From: JBBSBL01 sp963735885
Lineage (GTDB): Bacteria > Actinomycetota > Thermoleophilia > Solirubrobacterales > Solirubrobacteraceae
Length of the DNA: 64,000 nt
Assembly (NCBI GenBank): GCA_963735885.1
Contig: CAVTMP010000007.1
Location: 186,001 to 250,000, forward strand
Direction of reading: 5' to 3'
Below the pieces are notes generated by a model. It was not told the origin of the DNA. It searched no databases and was given only the letters and a program-made list of their open reading frames with translations. The position numbers and the translations under genes were made by a program. The stretch's first letter is position 1. Each line of letters starts with the position of its first letter. Shown here one piece after another: positions 16,586 through 24,383 of the stretch.

Positions 16586-16762
16586 GGTGGAACGAGTCTC
16601 CGCCGACCGCGGCGAAGCGACCCCCAACCCGGGGCCAAGCCGGGGTAAAGCCGGAGGCGGGGGCGTCGCAAGCCGGGGGTCCGGCGGCCCGACCGGCGGC
16701 CGCCGCCGGAAGCTGGACGTTCGTGTGAGCAACCGGGCGAGGATTCGCCAATAGCCCGGGAG
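16586..16762. other. GC-rich divergent leader with three AAGCCGG repeats
   Basis: This spacer holds AAGCCGG three times (16637-16643, 16648-16654, 16670-16676), followed by complementary CCGGC tracts up to about 16710, so stable RNA structure is likely. There is some resemblance to the GCAA(A)GCC element of GEMM (c-di-GMP) riboswitches, but the full consensus is not present and I do not call a riboswitch. Confidence 0.35.
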
Positions 16763-18280
16763 ATGGTCGAACGGGGAAGCATGGCTCCGAACCCCGTCCG
16801 TGTCCCGCTGCGCCCGCGTCTTCGCACCCTGTCGTCCCTCGCGGTCCTGGTGGCCGCGACGGCGATGCTCCTCGCCGGCCCCGCGGCCGCGAGGCGGGCG
16901 GACCGCACCCCGCCCGACACGCGGTTCGGCGGGGTCTCGTACGGCGGTGGACCGACGACCACCTCGACGTCCGGCACGACGACCGCCGCGACCTACGCGA
17001 CGTTCTCGTTCTCCTCGACCGAGTCCGGCTCGACCTTCCGCTGCTCGCTCGACAGCGGCTCGTGGTATTCGTGCACCTCGGGCGTGACCGTCTCGAAGCT
17101 GTCCGTCGGCGCCCATTCGTTCCGGGTCGCGGCGATCGACCGGGCCGGCAACGTCGACCCGACCCCCGTCGTCGTGTCGTGGACGGTCGCCTCGTCCACG
17201 ACCACCCCGACCACCCCGACCACGACCACCCCGACCACGACGGTGTCGCCGTCCACCCCGCCACCGCTCACGCCCGACTACGACCTGCTCATGCAGACGG
17301 CGCCGGCCCGGCAGCCCTACCGCTTCGGCGGTCAGCGCGCCGGCGCGTACAACGAGCCGATCCCGACCGGCGCCGGGCTCGACCCCGCCTCCGGGACCAT
17401 CGTCTCGAGGATGGTCTCGGACATGCAGCTGACGCGGATGGGGCTGATCGGCGCGGCCCCGATCTACGCCGCGGCCACGAGCGACGCGCCCTACACGATC
17501 ACCGTCGACCCGCCGTGGGGCGGCCACTTCTCGCTGCGCTTCCGGATTCCCGCGGGCGCAACGACGAGCGGCACGTGGGACTCCCCGCTGATCGTCTACG
17601 ACCCGAACGCCCAGAGCGTGAGCTCCGCGTACCCCGCGGTCGCCTCGCTGCGGCTGTGGCTGGCGACGATCGACCATGCGACGCGGACGGTCTCGGCGCA
17701 GGGCTTCGGCATCTTCGACGCCGGACACGCGAGCGAGGGTGCCCCCGTGCAGGGCTGGGGGACGGGGGACGGCCTCTCGCTCGACGCCGCGCTGGTCCGT
17801 CGCTGGGAGCTCGACGCCGGCGAGATCCGGCACGCGCTCCGCATGGCCGCTCCCCCCCCGAGCTTCTCGTCGGCCTTCCGCGCCCCGGCGACGAAGTCCG
17901 ACCAGGGCGGCTCCGGCCCGCTCGCGATGGGCATGCGGCTCCAGCTCGACCCGGCGGTCGACTGCGCGACCCGGACCGTCCCGGGGCGCCTCGACACCAG
18001 CCCCGAGACCCGCTACCTGCGGATGATCTGCCGCGCGCTCCAGCGCTACGGGGCGATCGTGTCCGACGGTTCCGGGGGCGCGCACGAGTGGCAGGTGCAG
18101 ACCGAGGACGAGTCGACGGCGCACTGGTCGAGCGTGCTCAACCCGCCGTACGGCCTCCTCGGCAACATCATCCGCGACCGAAACGCCAGCCTGACCCGCG
18201 ATGGCGTGACCCGCTCGGCGACGGACGGCGTCCCCTGGGACCGGATGCGGGTGCTGGCGGCGGGGGCCTTCAGCAGCTAG
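16763..18280 (+). CDS. Secreted protein with Ig-like domain and Thr/Pro linker
   Basis: A 505-residue protein (ATG 16763; ATG 16781, with GGGGAA before it, is an alternative). A signal peptide ends near residue 46 (LLAGPAAARR). Residues 50-140 are a bacterial Ig-like repeat of the type TPPDTRF...STFRCSLDSGSWYSCTSG...HSFRVAAIDRAGNVD, with a cysteine pair. Next is a Thr/Pro linker (about 145-170), then a 330-residue C-terminal domain with many aromatic residues (PYRFGGQRAGAYNEP near 190; WSSVLNPPYGLLGNIIRDRN near 470) that I do not recognise. It is probably a surface or extracellular protein; the C-terminal domain could be catalytic or carbohydrate-binding. Confidence 0.8.
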   Translation: MVERGSMAPNPVRVPLRPRLRTLSSLAVLVAATAMLLAGPAAARRADRTPPDTRFGGVSYGGGPTTTSTSGTTTAATYATFSFSSTESGSTFRCSLDSGSWYSCTSGVTVSKLSVGAHSFRVAAIDRAGNVDPTPVVVSWTVASSTTTPTTPTTTTPTTTVSPSTPPPLTPDYDLLMQTAPARQPYRFGGQRAGAYNEPIPTGAGLDPASGTIVSRMVSDMQLTRMGLIGAAPIYAAATSDAPYTITVDPPWGGHFSLRFRIPAGATTSGTWDSPLIVYDPNAQSVSSAYPAVASLRLWLATIDHATRTVSAQGFGIFDAGHASEGAPVQGWGTGDGLSLDAALVRRWELDAGEIRHALRMAAPPPSFSSAFRAPATKSDQGGSGPLAMGMRLQLDPAVDCATRTVPGRLDTSPETRYLRMICRALQRYGAIVSDGSGGAHEWQVQTEDESTAHWSSVLNPPYGLLGNIIRDRNASLTRDGVTRSATDGVPWDRMRVLAAGAFSS

Positions 18281-18522
18281 CGCCCGGACTTCGGGAGGCA
18301 GGCAAGCCCCGCGTACGCGGCGTGCCGGCGGTGGCGGTGCCGCCGGATCTGCCCGTACGCGAAGATGTCGCGTTCCGCGGCCGCCGTCGCTCGGTGCCGC
18401 CGGCCCGGGCGACCTCCAGCTTCCATGAGCCGCCACTCGATGACCCCGACGACCGCGCGCGGCGCTCGTGACGCGGCGTGGACGTCGACCGCGGCGACCG
18501 CCCGGCCGGAGGACGGTCGGCG

Positions 18523-20190
18523 ATGGTGACCCCGGACGAGATCGGCGAGATCGAGGTCTTCGAGGGGCTGGGGCCGGCCGAGCGCGAGCGGCTCTCATCG
18601 GCGGCGGCGGACCTCCGCCTGACGCCGGGCGAGCACGCGGTCAACGAGGGCGACGACCGCGCCCTGCTGGCGGTGCTCGAGGGCCACATCGAGGTGGTCA
18701 AGCTCGTCGACGGAATCGAGCAGATCGTCGGTCAGCGTGGCGTGGGGGACATCATCGGCGAGGTCCCGATCACGCTGGGGACGGCGTTCCCGGTCGGGTT
18801 CCGCGCGACCGAGCCGTCGCGCCTCATGCGGATCGAGGCGAGCGAGTACCACGCGATCGTGGCCGCGGCGCCCGAGGTCGGCCTGCAGGTCAGTGCGCTC
18901 GCGCGAGGGCGGATCGGCGGGCTTCAGGACATCGCGGCGGAGCCGCCTCCGCCGCGCGCGATCGTGGTGGGCGACCGCCTCAACGAGTCGAGCGCCACGC
19001 TGAGGCGCTTCCTCGACCGCAACCAGATCACGTACCGGTGGCTCACGCCGCAGACACCCGACGCGGACCGCGAGTGGGGCGGCCCGCTGCCTTCCGCGGA
19101 GGACTTCCCGACGATTCGGGTCGTCGGCGGGAAGACCGTCGTCAAGCCGCGGCTGCGCCGCGTGGCCGAGCTCGTCGGCCTGGCGACGGAGGCGGAAGCG
19201 GCGGAGTACGACACGGTCATCGTGGGCGCCGGGCCCGCCGGGCTCGCCGCCGGGGTGTACGGGGCGTCGGAGGGGCTGCACACGATCGTGGTCGAGCGGG
19301 AGGCGCCGGGAGGCCAGGCCGGCACGTCGTCGCGGATCGAGAACTACCTCGGGTTCCCGTCCGGCGTGTCCGGGGACGAGCTGTCCAGCCGCGCGCTGCA
19401 GCAGGCGCGGAGACTCGGCGCCGAGATCCTCGTCACCCGGTCGATCTCCCGCATCGACGCGGCGGCCCGGCACGTGCACCTCGACGACGGGGACGTGCTG
19501 CGGGCCCGCACGATCATCCTCGCCTGCGGTGTCTCGTGGCGGCACCTGGAGATCGAGGGCTTCGACCAGCTCGTCGGGAAGGGCATCTCCTACGGCGCGG
19601 CGCGAAGCGAGGCGTCGAACACGCACGGGCTGGACGTCCACATCGTCGGCGCGGGCAACTCGGCGGGGCAGGCGGCGCTGTTCTTCTCCACCCACGCGCG
19701 GAGCGTCACGATCCTCTGCCGCGGCGACGATCTCGCGAAGAGCATGTCGCGCTACCTGATCGACCAGCTCGGGCACCGGTCGAACATCCGCGTGATGTTC
19801 GGGACCGAGCTCGCTGCGGTGCACGGCGAGTCCGCGCTCGATGCGATCGACGTCCGTGACCGGGCGACGTCCGAGACGACCCGGCTGCCGTCCGGCGGGC
19901 TGTTCATCTTCATCGGCGCCGACGCCGACACCGCCTGGCTGCCCGATGAGATCGCCCGGGACCGCCTCGGCTACGTGCTCACGGGATCCGAGGTGCGCGA
20001 CGCGGGGCGCTGGGAGCTCGACCGCGACCCCTACCTGCTGGAGACGAGCGCCCCCGGCATCTTCGCCTGCGGCGACGTGCGGCTCGGCCCGGTGAAGCGC
20101 GTGGCCGCCGCCGTCGGCGAGGGAAGCATGGCCATCGCCTTCGTCCACCAGTACCTCCGGGGGTCGCCGAAGCGGGCGCTTCCCCGGTGA
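18523..20190 (+). CDS. cNMP-binding / thioredoxin-like / FAD-dependent oxidoreductase without the CxxC
   Basis: A 555-residue protein. Residues 5-120 form a cyclic-nucleotide-binding beta-barrel (FEGLGPAERERLSSAAADLR, IIGEVPITLG). Residues 145-225 are a thioredoxin/glutaredoxin-like domain (PRAIVVGDRLNESSATLRRF). Residues 230-545 are a thioredoxin-reductase-like FAD/NAD(P) domain: GAGPAGLAAGVYGASEG, the NAD site VGAGNSAGQAALFFSTHA, and the C-terminal FAD motif GIFACGDVR. The redox CxxC expected after the first nucleotide domain is absent; the site reads KGISYGAARSEASNTHG. It therefore cannot work as a standard thioredoxin reductase. ATG 18523 is preferred over GTG 18478. Electron donor control by a cyclic nucleotide is an inference. 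Confidence 0.88.
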   Translation: MVTPDEIGEIEVFEGLGPAERERLSSAAADLRLTPGEHAVNEGDDRALLAVLEGHIEVVKLVDGIEQIVGQRGVGDIIGEVPITLGTAFPVGFRATEPSRLMRIEASEYHAIVAAAPEVGLQVSALARGRIGGLQDIAAEPPPPRAIVVGDRLNESSATLRRFLDRNQITYRWLTPQTPDADREWGGPLPSAEDFPTIRVVGGKTVVKPRLRRVAELVGLATEAEAAEYDTVIVGAGPAGLAAGVYGASEGLHTIVVEREAPGGQAGTSSRIENYLGFPSGVSGDELSSRALQQARRLGAEILVTRSISRIDAAARHVHLDDGDVLRARTIILACGVSWRHLEIEGFDQLVGKGISYGAARSEASNTHGLDVHIVGAGNSAGQAALFFSTHARSVTILCRGDDLAKSMSRYLIDQLGHRSNIRVMFGTELAAVHGESALDAIDVRDRATSETTRLPSGGLFIFIGADADTAWLPDEIARDRLGYVLTGSEVRDAGRWELDRDPYLLETSAPGIFACGDVRLGPVKRVAAAVGEGSMAIAFVHQYLRGSPKRALPR

Positions 20191-20233
20191 CCGGGCAGCG
20201 ACCCGCAGACGGGCGTCGAACGGGGTCTGGACG

Positions 20234-21493
20234 ATGACTCCCGCCCGCCGCTCGACCGCCAGGCCCCGCCGCGTCAGCCTGAAGCGAAAGGCGCTCGAGG
20301 GCTACCGCGAGCTGGTCGGCGACGAGCTCGTGGCCGAGGTGCGCGAAGTCGCCTCGGAGCTGCACGGCCTGCGCCTGCTGGAGCTGAGCGCAACGGCGAC
20401 GGGCGGCGGCGTCGCCGAGCTGCTCGGATCGCTCGTTCCCCTGGAGCGCGACCTCGGCATCGACGCGGAGTGGCGGGTGATCGCCGGCGATCCGCGCTTC
20501 TTCGGGGTGACCAAGCGGATCCACAACGGCCTGCAGGGCATGGAGGTCGAGCTCTCGGACGCGCAGCGTCGCGAGTACCTGCACCACAACGAGGCGAACG
20601 CCCGGGCGCTCGAGGGCCATTGGGACGCGATCGTCGTGCACGATCCCCAGCCCGCGGCGCTGCGCAGCTTCGCGCCCGATCTCGGTGATCGGTGGGCCTG
20701 GCGCTGCCACATCGACTCGTCCGCCCCGCACCTGCCGGTGTGGGAGTTCCTGCGCCCGTACGTCGAGCGGTACGACCGCGCCGCCTTCACGCTGGCGTCG
20801 TTCGTCCCTCCCGATCTGGCGATCCCGACGTCGATGCTGGTGCCCGCGATCGACCCGATCAGCTCCAAGAACCAGCGGCTGCCCGACTACCTCGCGCGGC
20901 GGACCATCGCCGCGCTCGGCGTGGACCTGGCCGAGCCGCTGCTGGTTCAGGTCTCCCGGTTCGACCCGTGGAAGGACCCGCTCGGCGTCGTCGAGGTGTG
21001 GCGGCGGGTGCGGGAGACCTTCCCCAGCCTGCAGCTCGCCCTCGTCGGCTCGATGGCGCTCGACGATCCCGAGGGCTGGCGCATCTACGAGCAGATCGAG
21101 CGCGAGACCGCGGCCGATCCCTCCTGTCTCCTGCTCACCGATCAGATGGGCGTCGCCAACCACGAGGTGAACGCGTTCCAGCGGGTCGCCGACGTCGCGA
21201 TCCAGAAGAGCACCCGCGAGGGGTTCGGCCTCGTGGTGTCGGAGACCCTCTGGAAGGGCACGGCGATGGTCGCGGGCCGCGCCGGCGGGATCCCCCAGCA
21301 GCTGCAGGACGGGGTCGGCGGCTACCTCGCCGAGTCGGCCGAGGAGTTCGCCTCCCGGGTCACCGAGCTGCTGGAGGATCCGCTGCGGGCCGAGGAGATG
21401 GGCGCCGCCGGCGCGGAGCGGGTGCGCGAGCGATTCCTGCTCCCCCGCCTGCTGCGCGACCATCTCTCGCTGCTGCGGGGGCTGGTCGGCTGA
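20234..21493 (+). CDS. treT: GT4 glycosyltransferase, trehalose synthase (TreT)-like
   Basis: A 419-residue GT-B glycosyltransferase. The N-terminal domain carries the glycine-rich ELSATATGGGVAELLGSLVP and the acceptor-side HDPQPAALRSF. The C-terminal domain has LLVQVSRFDPWKDPLGVVE near 235, QKSTREGFGLVVSETLWKG near 330 (E-x7-E motif) and GGIPQQL. This motif set matches the trehalose glycosyltransferring synthase branch, which makes trehalose from an NDP-glucose and glucose; assignment to that reaction is by family resemblance. It follows the oxidoreductase by 43 bp on the same strand and may be co-transcribed. Stress or desiccation protection would be the expected role. Confidence 0.82.
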   Translation: MTPARRSTARPRRVSLKRKALEGYRELVGDELVAEVREVASELHGLRLLELSATATGGGVAELLGSLVPLERDLGIDAEWRVIAGDPRFFGVTKRIHNGLQGMEVELSDAQRREYLHHNEANARALEGHWDAIVVHDPQPAALRSFAPDLGDRWAWRCHIDSSAPHLPVWEFLRPYVERYDRAAFTLASFVPPDLAIPTSMLVPAIDPISSKNQRLPDYLARRTIAALGVDLAEPLLVQVSRFDPWKDPLGVVEVWRRVRETFPSLQLALVGSMALDDPEGWRIYEQIERETAADPSCLLLTDQMGVANHEVNAFQRVADVAIQKSTREGFGLVVSETLWKGTAMVAGRAGGIPQQLQDGVGGYLAESAEEFASRVTELLEDPLRAEEMGAAGAERVRERFLLPRLLRDHLSLLRGLVG

Positions 21494-21502
21494 GACGGCC
21501 GC

Positions 21503-24379
21503 TCAGGCCGACCCGGGCGCCGCACCCGGCGGCTCGCGCCCGATCCACGCTCGGTAGAAGCCGTCGAGGTCGGGCAGGAACTCGTGGACGACGGGATAGC
21601 CCGGCGCCACCGCCTCGACCTCGAGCTGGCTCGCGCACGACGGGCAGTGGTATTCGCGCAGCTCCTGCCAGTCGGGGTCGCAGTGGGCCATCTCGGGGTA
21701 GATCTCCCGCAGCGCCTCGGCGCTGTCGCGCACGTGGATCGCGGCGCTCATCTTCCAGTTCTCCCGCCAGGAGCAGAAGTCGTGCCCGCAGTCGCACCGC
21801 ACGACGGGCCCGGCGCCGGTCGCGACGATGTTCAGCCGCTCGCCGAACGGCAGCACGATCGGCTCGTTCCACCCCGCGCGCGACTGCAGCAGCGCGACCC
21901 ACTGGTCGAAGCGGTCGGGGTTCTTGTACCCCGACTGGATCTCGCGGACCTCGGCCCGGGGGAGACGCTCGTCGTAGAGCGCCTCGAGCGTGGCCGGCTC
22001 GAGGGAGCGGCCCGCGACGGCGCGCGTGTCCAGCGGCGGCGTCGTGTCGTGCTCGGCGTGCCGCGCCGCGGCGGCGAGGAAGGCGTCGGCGGACTCGGCG
22101 GGCGTCACGCGCCCGGGGGCCGCGTGCGCGGCCGGCACCGTCGGCGTCGGCACGTCGAACTCGAAATCCTCGGGCAGGTCCCAGAACCCGCGGTACTCGG
22201 CCGCCCACCGGGGTGAGAGCTTCATCGACTCGGCGTACATCACCTGCGCGTGCGGCGGCAGGCGGCGGGCGAGCACGCGCTCGCGCTCGGCCGCCCACCA
22301 CTCGGCCACCGGCCGGCTCTCCTCCAGGCGCCGGGCGCGCAGGGCCGCGCGCAGCGTCTCCGTCGCGGGCTCCTCGACCCGGCCGGCCGGGTCGAGTCCG
22401 ACGCCGTAGACGCTCGCGGCGAACCGCGGCAGCAGGTGCTCCTCGCGGACGTCCTCGGCGACGGCGGCCGGGACGCGCCGCAGCGGGTCGCCGAGCCCGG
22501 AGCCGCCCTTCATCACGGAGAGGTAGAGATCTCCGTGCGCGATCGGCTCGAGCGTCGTGAAGTTGTCGTGTCCGTACTGGCGCTCCCCCTGGATCTCCAT
22601 CAGCGCCGGGTGCTCGTAGTCGCCGTCGGCGACCGGGTACGCGTCGCCGCGCAGCGCCCGCTCGCGCAGGTCGTTGGCGCGGATGTTGTGGATGTAGCCG
22701 ATCGATCCGGGGTAGCCGCCGAAGATCCCCGGCGAGGAGAAGACGAGGCCGTTGCCGAGGTTCTGGATCTCCCAGAACGGCGTCTTGTGCACGAGGAACA
22801 GCGACTCGAAGGAGGAGCCGCCGCGGTGGCGGCCGCATCCGGCGGACGACGCCTTGACCTTGCGCGAGAGGTACACGAACGGCGAGATCAGCTCCCACAT
22901 CTCGACGTCGCCGGCATCGCCCTCGGGGTTGAACATCGCCGCGGCGAAGTCGGTGCCGTCGAGCACGGACTTCGCGCCGAGCCCCTGCGCGGCGATCTCG
23001 AAGTTCATGATCGCGCTGGGCTGCCCGTACTGGTCGATGCCGCCGCCCTGCAGCACGTTGCCGGACACCGAGTACGCGCCGATGATCTCCTCGATGAACC
23101 CGCGCGCCTGGACCGCGCGCGAGATCGTGCGCGGGAAGCCGGTGAACGAGGGCTGCAGGAACGCCCAGGCGATGCCGGTCGAGCCGGGCGCGTCGCCGAC
23201 GTTCGAGATCGTGCCCTCGGGGAAGTTGGTCCTGATCCCGTAGTAGGCGCCGTCGTTGACCTTGTCGTTGCAGATCAGCGTCTGGGTGAACTGGACCCAG
23301 ATCGCGCCCTGCATGCCGCTCGGCGTGCAGTTCATCGAGTGGTAGCCCCACGCCGAGCAGCCGTCGTAGTCGAGCTCGAACGTGCCGTCGCGGGTGATCC
23401 GCACCTCGAACGGCGAGTGCATGAGGAAGTCGCGGCGCGCGTAGGCGGGCAGGCGCTGCTTGTCGGCGAACGTGACGTCCATGAACGCCGGCGAGCGGTA
23501 GCGGCCGGGGACCGTCATCTCGCGGATGCGCGCCTTGAAGGACCGGCGCCCCTCCTCGACGACCTCGTGGACGAACCGCTTGTAGCGATCGAGACCCTCG
23601 TCGAGGACCACGCGCTCGACGGCCTCGCGGACGAGGTGGCACCCGGACAGGCGGGTCTTCTCGTCGAGCAGGTAGTACATCGGCGCGCGGGTGGCCTGCT
23701 GGATGCGCTTCATGTGCCACGTCGCCAGCTCGTCGCGCTCGCCGATCTTCATGCACGGGAGGTCGAGGCCGTCCTCGAGGCGGGTCACGGGCCCGACGGG
23801 CACGCCGCCGGGGGTCGTCGCGCCGATGTCGAGCACGTGCGTGACCCCGCCCGCCCAGCCGATCAGCTCGCCGCTGCCGTTCGGGTCGAAGATCGGGACG
23901 AAGGTCTGCACGTCGGCGTTGTGGACGTCGCCGATGCGCGGATCGTTGTTGGCGAAGACGTCGCCGGGCCGGATGCCGGGGTTGTCCTCGTAGTCGTTGC
24001 GGACCATCCACTTGATGGCGTCCGACATCGTGTGGACGTGGACGATGATCCCGGTCGAGAGCGCGACCGAGTCGCCCTCGGGCGTGTACAGCGCGAAGCA
24101 CAGCTCGCCGAGCTCGCGGACGATCGGCGAGGCGGAGATGTTCATCGCCGTCTCGCGCGCCGAGACGAGCCCGCCGCGCAGCCGGCTGAAGAGCTTCTCG
24201 TAGCCGATCGGGTCCGACTCCATCAGCTCCAGCCGGTCGAGGCCCTGGTAGTGGCCGGTCTCGCGAAAGCGCGCCTCCGCGCCCTCGAGCATCGCCTTGA
24301 CGCTCGCGCCGTCCCACCCGATCGGCGTGGGCTTCGGCTCGAGCTCGCGCGTCGCGTCGACGATCGGGGGCGGGGTCAT
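21503..24379 (-). CDS. Acetone/acetophenone carboxylase-type subunit: HyuB/AcxB fused to AcxC
   Basis: A 958-residue protein. Residues about 30-690 are the HyuB/AcxB (alpha-subunit) domain of the hydantoinase B/acetone carboxylase family: IIVHVHTMSDAIKW, GDVFANNDPRIGDVHNADV, WAGGVTHVLDIG and SSAGCGRHRGGSSFESLF. After a linker, residues about 800-950 resemble the small zinc-binding gamma subunit (AcxC): RCDCGHDFCSWRENWK near 865 and YHCPSCASQL near 913 give four or more metal-ligand cysteines. In classical enzymes these are separate proteins. Start ATG 24379 has GAGGAGG upstream and lies 4 bp after the AcxA-like gene. The product would be an ATP-dependent carboxylase of a ketone or aromatic ketone; substrate unknown. 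Confidence 0.85.
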   Translation of the reverse strand: MTPPPIVDATRELEPKPTPIGWDGASVKAMLEGAEARFRETGHYQGLDRLELMESDPIGYEKLFSRLRGGLVSARETAMNISASPIVRELGELCFALYTPEGDSVALSTGIIVHVHTMSDAIKWMVRNDYEDNPGIRPGDVFANNDPRIGDVHNADVQTFVPIFDPNGSGELIGWAGGVTHVLDIGATTPGGVPVGPVTRLEDGLDLPCMKIGERDELATWHMKRIQQATRAPMYYLLDEKTRLSGCHLVREAVERVVLDEGLDRYKRFVHEVVEEGRRSFKARIREMTVPGRYRSPAFMDVTFADKQRLPAYARRDFLMHSPFEVRITRDGTFELDYDGCSAWGYHSMNCTPSGMQGAIWVQFTQTLICNDKVNDGAYYGIRTNFPEGTISNVGDAPGSTGIAWAFLQPSFTGFPRTISRAVQARGFIEEIIGAYSVSGNVLQGGGIDQYGQPSAIMNFEIAAQGLGAKSVLDGTDFAAAMFNPEGDAGDVEMWELISPFVYLSRKVKASSAGCGRHRGGSSFESLFLVHKTPFWEIQNLGNGLVFSSPGIFGGYPGSIGYIHNIRANDLRERALRGDAYPVADGDYEHPALMEIQGERQYGHDNFTTLEPIAHGDLYLSVMKGGSGLGDPLRRVPAAVAEDVREEHLLPRFAASVYGVGLDPAGRVEEPATETLRAALRARRLEESRPVAEWWAAERERVLARRLPPHAQVMYAESMKLSPRWAAEYRGFWDLPEDFEFDVPTPTVPAAHAAPGRVTPAESADAFLAAAARHAEHDTTPPLDTRAVAGRSLEPATLEALYDERLPRAEVREIQSGYKNPDRFDQWVALLQSRAGWNEPIVLPFGERLNIVATGAGPVVRCDCGHDFCSWRENWKMSAAIHVRDSAEALREIYPEMAHCDPDWQELREYHCPSCASQLEVEAVAPGYPVVHEFLPDLDGFYRAWIGREPPGAAPGSA

Positions 24380-24383
24380 GGCC

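Noticed and set aside
16600..16762. c-di-GMP (GEMM) riboswitch
   Set aside because: Only a partial GCAAGCC element; conserved P1 loops and tetraloop receptor not found.
13923..17264. 1113-codon minus-strand ORF
   Set aside because: It crosses three real genes on both strands and has Arg/Gly/Ser-rich shadow composition; the APH/AAA protein in another frame carries all motifs.
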